Source of the DNA: CAZBDU01 sp964490725
GTDB taxonomy: Bacteria > Spirochaetota > Spirochaetia > SZUA-6 > DRHE01
Assembly: GCA_964490725.1 (NCBI GenBank)
Contig: CAZBDU010000165.1
Coordinates: forward strand, 1 to 6,820
Direction: 5' to 3'
DNA: 6,820 bases
In this document: in pieces, positions 1 through 5,751 of the stretch
Numbering within the stretch: the first letter of the stretch is position 1
Layout of the letters: every line of letters starts with the position of its first letter
Translations under genes and position numbers: made by a program
Notes under the pieces: model-generated
What the model saw: only the letters and a program-made list of their open reading frames with translations
Database searches by the model: none
Told to the model about the DNA's origin: nothing

Positions 1-918
1 CTGCCGCACCCTCCCGGCAGCGCGCCGCGCCTGCTCCCGGCCGGCTGCCAGAAGGAAGAACGCGCCGCCGCCGCCGGCGCCGCTAAGCTTGCCGGCGAGC
101 GCGCCGGCGGCCCGGCCCTCCTCCAGAAGCTCCTGCAGCTCCGGCGAGCCGAGCCCCAGGGAGGCCAGCAGGTGGTGGGCCTCCCCGGCGAGCGCCGCCA
201 GCGGCTCCAGTCCTGCCGGGTCTGCCCGTTCCAGCGTGGCGATGGCCCGGCGGGAGATCTCCCCCAGCCGCTCCAGGGCCCCCCGGGCGCCCCCGTCCCC
301 CTCCAGCAGCCGCCGGCGGAGCTCCAGGACCAGCACCCCCGTGTTCCTCCGCCGGGGCACCGCGCCTACCACCAGGAAGAGGGGGAAGCCGCGCAGCTCG
401 CGGCTGTCCGGGAGCTCGGGAGGGTGGGGGTAGAAGGCGTGCAGGCCTTCCAGGAGGGCCAGCCCGGTGTCGATGCCCGAGGGGGTGCCGTGAAACAGCC
501 GCTCGGCGCGATGAGACCACTCCCACAGGGTGCGCCGCTGCCGCACCTGAGAGCGTTCCCCGGCGGCGAAGCGGCCCGCCAGCGCGTACAGGGCGCGTGC
601 CACAGCCGCACAGAGCGCAGCGGAAGAGCCGAAGCCGAGGCCGCGGGGAATGGCGGACGCCACACTCACCTCTCCCCCCGCCAGATCCGCCAGCTCCGGG
701 ATCGTGCGCAGGAAGCGCTCCAGGAGAAAGCGCACCAGCTTCCCGTCCTGCTCGGAAAGCCCTGGAACGGCCCAGCCCGGCCGGGCGGAGGGGCGTACGG
801 TCACTTCGGTTTCCTCACCCAGGGAGATGCCCACGGCGGGGTGCCCGTAGACCGCGGCATGCTCTCCGAACAGGAGGAGCTTGGCGTGGCCCCGGCCGGT
901 GCCGCTCAGGGGCCCCAA
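1..918 (-). CDS. mvk: Mevalonate kinase (GHMP kinase), 3' end cut by window edge
   Basis: Phosphorylates mevalonate with ATP to 5-phosphomevalonate, the first kinase step of the mevalonate pathway, in the cytoplasm. 306 codons are visible and open at base 1. Bacterial mevalonate kinases run to about 300-320 residues, so only a short C-terminal tail should be missing. All three GHMP motifs are present: KLLLFGEHAAVYG at residues 13-25, PRGLGFGSSAA at 91-101 (ATP phosphate loop), and KLSGAGGGG at 277-285. HGTPSGID at 143-150 carries the expected catalytic Asp150 and, with the KLSGAGGGG motif, separates mevalonate kinase from the neighbouring paralogue. The start is TTG at 918-916, inside the end of the phosphomevalonate kinase gene (13-bp overlap), with GGAGG at 930-926 and a 7-base spacer. 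The first ATP-motif residues are GHAK rather than the usual PGK. Last gene seen in the mevalonate operon. Family assignment is very secure; the exact start is likely but not proven. Confidence 0.95.
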   Translation of the reverse strand, partial: MGPLSGTGRGHAKLLLFGEHAAVYGHPAVGISLGEETEVTVRPSARPGWAVPGLSEQDGKLVRFLLERFLRTIPELADLAGGEVSVASAIPRGLGFGSSAALCAAVARALYALAGRFAAGERSQVRQRRTLWEWSHRAERLFHGTPSGIDTGLALLEGLHAFYPHPPELPDSRELRGFPLFLVVGAVPRRRNTGVLVLELRRRLLEGDGGARGALERLGEISRRAIATLERADPAGLEPLAALAGEAHHLLASLGLGSPELQELLEEGRAAGALAGKLSGAGGGGAFFLLAAGREQARRAAGRVRQ

Positions 919-1898
919 GACAGCCCCTCCGGGCAGATCTCCACCGGTGTGAGGCCCCGGGTGCGCGCCGCCGCCTGCGCGGCCCCGTCGGCGACCACGC
1001 ACGCGCCGACCTCGTTGCCGGCGCCCAGGGCCTTGCACAGCCCGGGCTGCAGCCCCGGGACCTCGGGTATCCGCGCCGGCACGCCGATGCGCTCGCCCAG
1101 CTGGAGTCCCAGCTGCCGGCATTGCCGGAAGAAGGGCAGCGCCTCGCGCCAGCTTGCGGCCGCTGCAAACCGGCGGATCGCCTGGTTCGATTTCCGCAGG
1201 AAGCGGGCGGCGTCCCCCGGGCGGGCCGCCTGCCAGCGCCTGTAGCGGGCCACCGCAGCAGGGGTGGACACCGCTGCGGGACCCCACAGCAGCGCCAGCG
1301 GCGGCAGCCAGGGCAGCTGCAGGTGGTGCCAGCGGGGAAGTGCTCCGCCCTGGAGCATCCCCGCCCCGCCGTAGGTGGAGGCGGCCACGTCGTAGCCGCT
1401 GCCCCGGCCGCGCTGGCTGCGGCGGTGAGCCCGCAGGGCCAGGGCGAACAGCTCCTCCGGGGAGGGATCGGCTCCGGCCAGACGCAGGAGCACCGCGCAG
1501 AGCGCCACTGCCACCGCGGCGCTGGAGCCAAAGCCCCTCTTGGGGCGCTCCGGTGCCCGGCCGCCGGCGCAAGCCAGGGATGGGCGGTCCGCAAAAAAGG
1601 GGTCCGTTTCGATAAGGATTTCGGCGCGCCAGGCCGGGGGCCCCCCCGTCCTGGCCTCCAGCCACCGAGCGCAGGCCTCCACGGCCGCCTCCAGGAGCGG
1701 GCTCTCCGCGGCCCCACCGCCGGGGGGCGGCCAGAGGTAGGTGCTGCCGCCGCCGCTGCCGCGGATCACCAGCGCTTGGGCCGGAAGGACCGAGAAGCTG
1801 GCCCTGGGCGCCACGGCCAGCGCCACCCCGAGGCCGCCGGGCTCCAGCACCGCATACTCGCCCAGGAGCAGCAGGTTCGCCGGCACCGATCCTCTCAA
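906..1898 (-). CDS. Phosphomevalonate kinase, GHMP superfamily
   Basis: Predicted to phosphorylate 5-phosphomevalonate to 5-diphosphomevalonate. The 330-residue protein has NLLLLGEYAVLEPGG at residues 8-22, a pattern typical of bacterial and ERG8-like phosphomevalonate kinases (GEYAVL rather than GEHAVVYG). The ATP loop is KRGFGSSAAVAVAL at 120-133, and RGSGYDVAASTYGG follows at 165-178, a diagnostic stretch with the likely catalytic Asp170. The third GHMP motif is weak: CKALGAGNEVGAC at 288-300 has KxxGAG but lacks the following glycine run. Start taken as TTG at 1898-1896, which overlaps the decarboxylase stop as TTGA (4 bp), with AGGAGG 4 bases upstream. GTG at 1886 (326 residues) is an alternative with a weaker GAGG site. 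It lies between decarboxylase and mevalonate kinase in the operon. The position and the GSGYDVAAS motif make this role the best fit; a different mevalonate-phosphate kinase activity is possible but less likely. Confidence 0.9.
   Translation of the reverse strand: MRGSVPANLLLLGEYAVLEPGGLGVALAVAPRASFSVLPAQALVIRGSGGGSTYLWPPPGGGAAESPLLEAAVEACARWLEARTGGPPAWRAEILIETDPFFADRPSLACAGGRAPERPKRGFGSSAAVAVALCAVLLRLAGADPSPEELFALALRAHRRSQRGRGSGYDVAASTYGGAGMLQGGALPRWHHLQLPWLPPLALLWGPAAVSTPAAVARYRRWQAARPGDAARFLRKSNQAIRRFAAAASWREALPFFRQCRQLGLQLGERIGVPARIPEVPGLQPGLCKALGAGNEVGACVVADGAAQAAARTRGLTPVEICPEGLSWGP
926..930 (-). promoter_or_regulatory. Shine-Dalgarno for the TTG start of mevalonate kinase
   Basis: GGAGG lies 7 bases before TTG at 918-916, inside the coding end of the upstream kinase. 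No ATG or GTG in frame has comparable spacing before the conserved KLLLFGEH motif, so this site decides the start. It implies translation by coupling from the upstream gene. Confidence 0.7.
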
Positions 1899-2884
1899 AG
1901 GCCCTCCTGCTGGTCGGGCCAGCGCGGGCCGGAGTGGCAGCGCGGAGCCGCGCCGGGGCAGCACACCAGCAGCTCGGGAGGCTCGGGGAGCGCTCCCAGC
2001 GCGCTCAGCACCTCCTGCAGATCGTCCTCCAGGCAGAGCACCTTCACCTGCGGCCCCGCGTCGGAGGTCTCCCACGCCTCCACCCCGCCGGCGCGCAGCG
2101 CCGCGCAGGCGCGGATCACCGCCAGGGTGGAGGGAAGCCAGTAGAGAATCGGTGGCGAGGCGGCAAGCATGGCTGCGTGCATCCGGCTATAGCTCAGAGC
2201 CATGCAGCGGCCCAGCCGCGGCAGGTCCCGGCCGCGAAGCGCCTCCAGGATCTCCGGCAGCAGCGCGGCGGAGCTGTCCAGCCACGCCTGCCAGTAGGGT
2301 GAGCCCGTGCGGGTGGCCTCCATGGCCTGCCGCGAAGAGACGGGCTTCTCGGCGCGGCTGGTCAGCGCCACCACGATGCGCAGCTGCGGCCAGTGCTGCT
2401 GGTCGTGGAGCTGGCGCGCCGCCCGTCCCCCCGCCGGCAGGAAGGTGAAGCCGCCGAACAGCGACCGGGCCGCCGAGACGGACCCGATGCGCGCGATCTG
2501 CGACAGTCGCCTGGGATCCGGGTCCAGCCCGGCGGCCCGGGCGCAGGCGCAGGCCAGCGCCGCGAACCCGGAGGAGGAGCTCGCCAGGCCGGCCGCGGAG
2601 GGGAAGGAGTTGGCGCTGTCCGCCTGAAAGCCTGCGTCCACCTTCAGCTCGCCTCTGAGGCGGTCGAAGAAGGCGCGGAAGCGCCGCCCGTCCTGCCTCA
2701 CCCCGTGCAGCACCACGACGTCCTCCGTGCCCGGAGGGGACAGGCTGACGCGGGTCTCGGTGAACAGGCCGCCCACCGTGACCGCCACGCTGGGAGTGGC
2801 GGGAAGGTTCTCGGACCCTGCCTGCTTGCCCCAGTACTTGAGCAGCGCCAGGCTGGGGCTGGCGCGGCAGATCGCCTCGCTCAC
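1895..2884 (-). CDS. mvaD: Diphosphomevalonate decarboxylase
   Basis: Predicted to decarboxylate 5-diphosphomevalonate with ATP to isopentenyl diphosphate, the last step of the pathway. At 329 residues it has the usual family length. Visible signatures are SLALLKYWGK at residues 11-20 (compare NIALIKYWGK), NLPATPSVAVTV at 26-37, NSFPSAAGLASSSSGFAALA at 92-111 (ATP loop), GSVSAARSLFGGF at 134-146 with the conserved Arg140, and SDAGPQ at 274-279 containing the catalytic Asp275. Differences from textbook enzymes are SVSAAR in place of SGSACR and DAGPQ in place of DAGPN. Related decarboxylases in some Chloroflexota and archaea accept mono-phosphorylated mevalonate, but a phosphomevalonate kinase next door favours the classical reaction. 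The start is GTG at 2884-2882, overlapping the HMG-CoA reductase stop as GTGA, with GAGGG at 2895-2891 and a 6-base spacer. The open frame extends further upstream without family similarity. Confidence 0.95.
   Translation of the reverse strand: MSEAICRASPSLALLKYWGKQAGSENLPATPSVAVTVGGLFTETRVSLSPPGTEDVVVLHGVRQDGRRFRAFFDRLRGELKVDAGFQADSANSFPSAAGLASSSSGFAALACACARAAGLDPDPRRLSQIARIGSVSAARSLFGGFTFLPAGGRAARQLHDQQHWPQLRIVVALTSRAEKPVSSRQAMEATRTGSPYWQAWLDSSAALLPEILEALRGRDLPRLGRCMALSYSRMHAAMLAASPPILYWLPSTLAVIRACAALRAGGVEAWETSDAGPQVKVLCLEDDLQEVLSALGALPEPPELLVCCPGAAPRCHSGPRWPDQQEGL
1903..1908 (-). promoter_or_regulatory. Shine-Dalgarno for the TTG start of phosphomevalonate kinase
   Basis: AGGAGG (continuing to AGGAGGG) stands 4 bases before TTG at 1898-1896, inside the last codons of the decarboxylase gene. 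The spacer is short, but the site is the strongest match nearby, and the TTGA stop/start overlap fits translational coupling. The competing GTG at 1886 would rely on GAGG at 1894-1891. Confidence 0.55.
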
Positions 2885-4152
2885 CCCTGGCCCTCTCGGA
2901 GCCGGGCAAGCAGGCTGCGGGCCTCCTCGATGCCGAAACAGCCGCGCGCCGCCAGGAGGTCCGCCAGGCGGCGGATCTCCGCGCCCCGGGCGCCGGCCAT
3001 GTAGGCGGTGCGGGCGGCGTGGTAGCGCATGTGCCCCTTTTGGATGCCAGTGGTGACCAGGGCCAGCAGGGCCGCGAAGTTCTGGGCCAGTCCCAGCGCG
3101 GCGGCGATGCGGGCCAGACGCCTTCCGTTCGGGTTGCCCAGTACGTTCAGAGCCAGGCGGCTCGCCGGGTGGAAGCCGGCCGCCCCGCCCACGGTGGCGA
3201 ATGGCAGGGGCAGCTCCAACGAGCCCTCCAGAGCGCCGGAGCGCAGCGCGTAGGCGCTGAGGGGCCGGCAGGTCCCCTTCCGACACGCCCAGGCGTGCGC
3301 AGCCGCCTCGACCGCGCGGGTGTCGTTGCCCGTGGCCAGCGCCAGGGCGCTGATGCCGTTCATCACGCCCTTGTTGTGCGTGACCGCACGATCGGGGTCC
3401 TCCCCGGCCACCTCCGCGGCCAGCACGATCCGCCGGGCGATCTCCGCGGGACCCAGCCCGGCCGCGTCCGCCGGGCGCAGCGCCTCGAGGGGCAGGGTGA
3501 ACCGCGCCGCGGCCCTGCGCTCGCGAGCGGCATTCGAGAGGATGGCCATCAGCGTGCTGCCGCCGCTGGCCCGCTCCAGCAGCTCCCGCACGGCTTCGGC
3601 GGCGGTGTTGAGCAGGTTGGCGCCCATGGCGTCACGCACGTCCATGCGCAGCCCCACGACGGTCACGCCGCACTCCGGCAGGCGGCGCACCTCCAGGCCG
3701 CGGAACCCTCCGCCCCGGGCGGCGAGGGAGCGCTGGAGAGAGCCCAGCCGCTCCTCGATCTGCGGGAGCGCCTTGCGGATCGCTCCCTCTCCTCCCGGGG
3801 GCACCCCCTCCAGGAACACCTGAGCGGTCATGAGCGGTTCGGTGGCCATGGTGGACAGGCCTCCTCCCGGCCGCAGGAGGAAGGCCGCGTAGGAGGCGGC
3901 GGCGATCACCGACGGCTCCTCCACGGCCATGGGAATGGCCAGCTCCTCTCCGTCCACCAGGAACCCGGCGGCAAGGCCCAGAGGCACCGGGAGGCAGCCC
4001 ACCGCCGACTCGACCATCAGGTCCGACAGCTCCAGGAGGCCGCCGCCGCAAGAGATTGCCTGCCACTGCTCTTCCTCGGGGGCGAGGGTCCGCCGCAGGA
4101 CCCGCCGGCGCTCGTCCAGGGAGAGCTTGCGGAAGTTCTTGGGGAGCCTCAT
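2881..4152 (-). CDS. mvaA: Hydroxymethylglutaryl-CoA reductase, class II (soluble bacterial type)
   Basis: Interconverts HMG-CoA and mevalonate with NAD(P)H; in this context it makes mevalonate. The 423-residue protein has no membrane segment and matches class II length (Pseudomonas mevalonii enzyme, about 428). It begins MRLPKNFRKLS, like the class II N-terminus. The substrate loop PMAVEEPSVIAAAS at 74-87 holds the catalytic Glu (78 or 79). DAMGAN at 174-179 is the dinucleotide-binding motif. HNKGVMNG at 259-266 holds catalytic Lys261, GNDTRAVEA at 275-283 holds Asp277, and the C-terminal flap QKGHMRYHA at 371-379 holds His374. NADH or NADPH preference cannot be told by eye. Starts at 4188 (TTG), 4164 and 4161 are in frame, but none has a Shine-Dalgarno site. 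ATG at 4152 sits 7 bases after a -10 hexamer and best matches homologues, suggesting a leaderless mRNA. First gene of the mevalonate operon. Confidence 0.95.
   Translation of the reverse strand: MRLPKNFRKLSLDERRRVLRRTLAPEEEQWQAISCGGGLLELSDLMVESAVGCLPVPLGLAAGFLVDGEELAIPMAVEEPSVIAAASYAAFLLRPGGGLSTMATEPLMTAQVFLEGVPPGGEGAIRKALPQIEERLGSLQRSLAARGGGFRGLEVRRLPECGVTVVGLRMDVRDAMGANLLNTAAEAVRELLERASGGSTLMAILSNAARERRAAARFTLPLEALRPADAAGLGPAEIARRIVLAAEVAGEDPDRAVTHNKGVMNGISALALATGNDTRAVEAAAHAWACRKGTCRPLSAYALRSGALEGSLELPLPFATVGGAAGFHPASRLALNVLGNPNGRRLARIAAALGLAQNFAALLALVTTGIQKGHMRYHAARTAYMAGARGAEIRRLADLLAARGCFGIEEARSLLARLREGQG
2891..2895 (-). promoter_or_regulatory. Shine-Dalgarno for the GTG start of mvaD
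   Basis: GAGGG lies 6 bases before GTG at 2884-2882, within the last codons of the HMG-CoA reductase gene. It supports this start over any upstream start in the long open frame and indicates coupling. Confidence 0.65.
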
Positions 4153-4188
4153 CCCGCTCATCATGCCAGAAAAGGACTGCGGCGTCAA
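4153..4188 (-). promoter_or_regulatory. Candidate promoter for the mevalonate operon, leaderless
   Basis: TTGACG at 4188-4183 is a near-consensus -35. After exactly 17 bases comes CATGAT at 4165-4160, a 4 of 6 match to TATAAT. Seven further bases lead to ATG at 4152, so the expected transcription start coincides with the start codon of HMG-CoA reductase. No Shine-Dalgarno site precedes that ATG, which agrees with a leaderless transcript. The promoter assignment is inferred from spacing and consensus only. Confidence 0.55.
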
Positions 4189-4297
4189 AACGCGCCTGCG
4201 GCGGGCGGCGCAACGAACACCGTCCCCCGGCGGGGGGGCCGGCCGGGTCGCCCCCTCCGGCGCCGCCGCGCTTCTGGCCCTCCGGCGGTCCTACGCC

Positions 4298-4542
4298 GGA
4301 CATGTCGTCATCTTCCACAAGCATGACCGTACCGCCGGCCGGGCCCACGGAACTGTGGGCCGCTCCATCTTCGGCGCTGAGCTCCTCCGTGACCCTGGGT
4401 AGATAGCATTCAAAGGAAGTGCCCCGGCCGACCCTGCTGGTGACGTCGATGAACCCGCCAGGAGCTGCGGGGTGGTGTCCCTGGAGCGGGTGGCCGCCCG
4501 TTCGATCTCCGGCAGGTCGTTCAGTAGGGAATCACTTCTCAA
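4298..4542 (-). pseudogene. Remnant of a hybrid sensor histidine kinase
   Basis: Three pieces of a PAS/HisKA/HATPase/receiver-type kinase survive in the correct order but in broken form. Positions 4542-4456 encode DSLLNDLPEIERAATRS followed by RDTTPQLLA, which matches the second helix of the HisKA dimerisation domain (family pattern DL.EI..AAERA..LT.QLLAFSR). In another frame, 4459-4391 encode GGFIDVTSRVGRGTSF and then ECYLPRV, the usual end of the ATPase domain (GG.I.V.S..G.GT.F..YLPR). The same frame continues through a linker to GGTVMLVEDDD at 4336-4304, the first strand and acidic pocket of a receiver domain. The phospho-acceptor His, the N, G1 and G2 boxes and most of the ATPase domain are absent, and the receiver stops after its first strand. 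An internal deletion with a frame change, plus a 3' truncation, explains this. It cannot encode a working kinase. Similarity is by eye against family patterns; the order and orientation of three matches make chance unlikely. Confidence 0.7.
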
Positions 4543-4593
4543 CCAGCGGGCCGCAGCGCTTGCCGCAGCGGAACCTGCAGAGCGGGCCGGGGT

Positions 4594-5664
4594 CTAGCGG
4601 ATGCGGGCCACGCTGTACTCCAGGAGTCCCTCCAGGAGCCTGCGGCCGTCCTGGCCCGCTCCCTCCAGCTCGTCGATCAGCCGCCTGGCCCGGCCGGCCG
4701 CCTCGTCCACCCGTGCCTGCACCGCCCGCCGGATGCCCAGCTCCTCCACCAGGCGGCGCACGTAGGCCAGCTCCTCCGCCGGCAGGGCGGCGTTGCCGAA
4801 GATGCCGGCCAGCCGCCGCCGGTGCTCCGCAGGGGCGAATCGCCGCAGGTACTCGTGGAAGAGGGTCTTCTTGCCGGCCCGGACGTCCGACCCTGCGGGC
4901 TTGCCGGTCTGCTCTTCGCTGCCGAACAGCCCCAGCTCGTCGTCCTTGATCTGGAAGATGATGCCCAGCGCCTCGCCCAGGCGCTCCAGCGCCGCCACGG
5001 TCTGCGGCGGGCCTCCGGCCAGAAGCGCTCCCACCATCAGGGGCAGGGAGAAGGTGTACCGGCCGGTCTTGTACAGGTACATCCTGAGGATGTCCTCTTC
5101 CCGCGCCGCGGCCCCCGAGCCTCCCCAGTACACGTCCTGCATCTGCGCAACCCCGACGTAGGATATCTCCCGGGCGCACAGCTCCAGGATCTCGCGATAC
5201 AGCTCCCCAGGGACCTCCAGGCGCGCCAGGACCTCGAAGGCCAGGAAGAAGGCCACGTCCCCCGCGCAGATGCCCAGGGACTCACCGAGGTGATAGGATT
5301 CGCTGAGCCCGCGCCGGTTGGCCAGCCGGGCGTACTGGTAGAAGATGGTCTTCAGCCCGCGCCGGGTGATGTCCCGGTCCATGATGTCGTCGTGCACCAG
5401 GAGCGCCGACTGGAACAGCTCGACGGCTGCGGCGGCCTCGATCACCTGAGGCGGCGGCTCCACCCCCTTGGGGGTGAACATCTGGTAGCCCAGCGTCACC
5501 AGCCCGCCGCGAATCATCTTGCCCTGCACCGAGAAGCGGTACAGACGGCGGCTCAGGTCGGCGCCGATGGGGTTGATCCGGGCGAGCTCCCGGCCCTTGC
5601 GGGCGAACAGCTCCCGGAGGCGGGCGCCGATCTTCCTCTTCTGCTCGTCGAAGTATGCGGACAT
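4594..5664 (-). CDS. Polyprenyl diphosphate synthase, probably geranylgeranyl diphosphate synthase
   Basis: Trans-prenyltransferase that adds isopentenyl diphosphate to allylic diphosphates, here most likely supplying C20 precursor for carotenoids; soluble. The 356-residue protein has GKMIRGG at 48-54 (diphosphate and IPP contacts), the first Asp-rich motif HDDIMD at 91-96 (Asp92, Asp93, Asp96), CAGDVAF at 133-139, YLYKTGRYT at 196-204, and the second Asp-rich motif FQIKDDELGLFG at 237-248, followed by TGKPAGSD at 253-260 and GKKTLF. The second motif is DDxxG instead of DDxxD, a form known in actinobacterial and archaeal long-chain synthases. The residue five before the first Asp is Ala87, with no bulky aromatic, which fits C20 or longer rather than C15. 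The start is ATG at 5664-5662 with GGAGG at 5675-5671 and a 6-base spacer. It is transcribed from the AT-rich promoter just upstream. A synthase making C25 or quinone side chains remains possible. Confidence 0.88.
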   Translation of the reverse strand: MSAYFDEQKRKIGARLRELFARKGRELARINPIGADLSRRLYRFSVQGKMIRGGLVTLGYQMFTPKGVEPPPQVIEAAAAVELFQSALLVHDDIMDRDITRRGLKTIFYQYARLANRRGLSESYHLGESLGICAGDVAFFLAFEVLARLEVPGELYREILELCAREISYVGVAQMQDVYWGGSGAAAREEDILRMYLYKTGRYTFSLPLMVGALLAGGPPQTVAALERLGEALGIIFQIKDDELGLFGSEEQTGKPAGSDVRAGKKTLFHEYLRRFAPAEHRRRLAGIFGNAALPAEELAYVRRLVEELGIRRAVQARVDEAAGRARRLIDELEGAGQDGRRLLEGLLEYSVARIR

Positions 5665-5690
5665 CCTGCTCCTCCATGCCGGTATGGAGT

Positions 5691-5719
5691 ATTGTACTAC
5701 ACGAATCGAAATTATACAA
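5691..5719 (-). promoter_or_regulatory. Candidate promoter for the prenyl synthase gene, with dyad
   Basis: TTGTAT at 5719-5714 and TACAAT at 5696-5691 are separated by 17 bases, giving a plausible -35/-10 pair (3 of 6 and 5 of 6 matches). The predicted start near 5684 leaves a leader of about 20 bases with a Shine-Dalgarno site before ATG 5664. A perfect TATAAT also lies at 5716-5711 but lacks a good -35. The arms TTGTA (5692-5696) and TACAA (5715-5719), read on the + strand, form an inverted repeat with an 18-base gap overlapping both promoter elements, a possible operator. The surrounding 5691-5760 has only 24 G/C of 70 bases. Confidence 0.55.
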
Positions 5720-5751
5720 GCGATATATCTCCACAACTACTCGATTTGTGA

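Larger units (their letters stand above)
4153..4593. other. Gene-free gap between prenyl synthase and mevalonate operon
   Basis: About 440 bases without an intact gene. Besides the kinase remnant (4542-4298) and the mevalonate promoter (4188-4153), 4297-4189 and 4593-4543 show nothing I recognise. A GC-only potential hairpin, CCCCCGGCGGGGG, starts near 4224 but has no T-run. No tRNA, transposase end or clear terminator was found. Confidence 0.7.

Noticed and set aside
597..2144. Long + strand open frame (515 codons) opposite the kinase genes
   Set aside because: Low-complexity Arg/Pro/Gly/Ala-rich translation with no family motif, antisense to two well-supported GHMP kinases. It is a by-product of high GC codon use.
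2885..3286. N-terminal extension of the decarboxylase frame upstream of GTG 2884
   Set aside because: The extra residues are shadow translation of the reductase gene. Family similarity begins at the SLALLKYWGK motif soon after GTG 2884, which has its own Shine-Dalgarno site.
4224..4240. GC-only hairpin (CCCCCGGCGGGGG) as a terminator
   Set aside because: No run of T follows on either strand, and short C/G runs are expected by chance at this base composition.
3019..4326. Long + strand open frame (435 codons) opposite HMG-CoA reductase
   Set aside because: Rich in Gln, Arg, Gly and His with no recognisable domain, and it lies over the fully conserved reductase reading frame on the other strand.
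4291..4542. Small intact 83-residue protein gene in the gap before the reductase
   Set aside because: Only its first third resembles anything (a HisKA helix). The rest is out of frame with the ATPase-end and receiver similarity, so it reads as part of a broken kinase gene and not as a real small gene.
5711..5716. Perfect TATAAT (minus strand) as the main -10 of the prenyl synthase promoter
   Set aside because: No acceptable -35 lies 16-18 bases upstream (TAGTTG at 17), whereas TACAAT further down pairs with TTGTAT at 17 bases. Kept only as an alternative.
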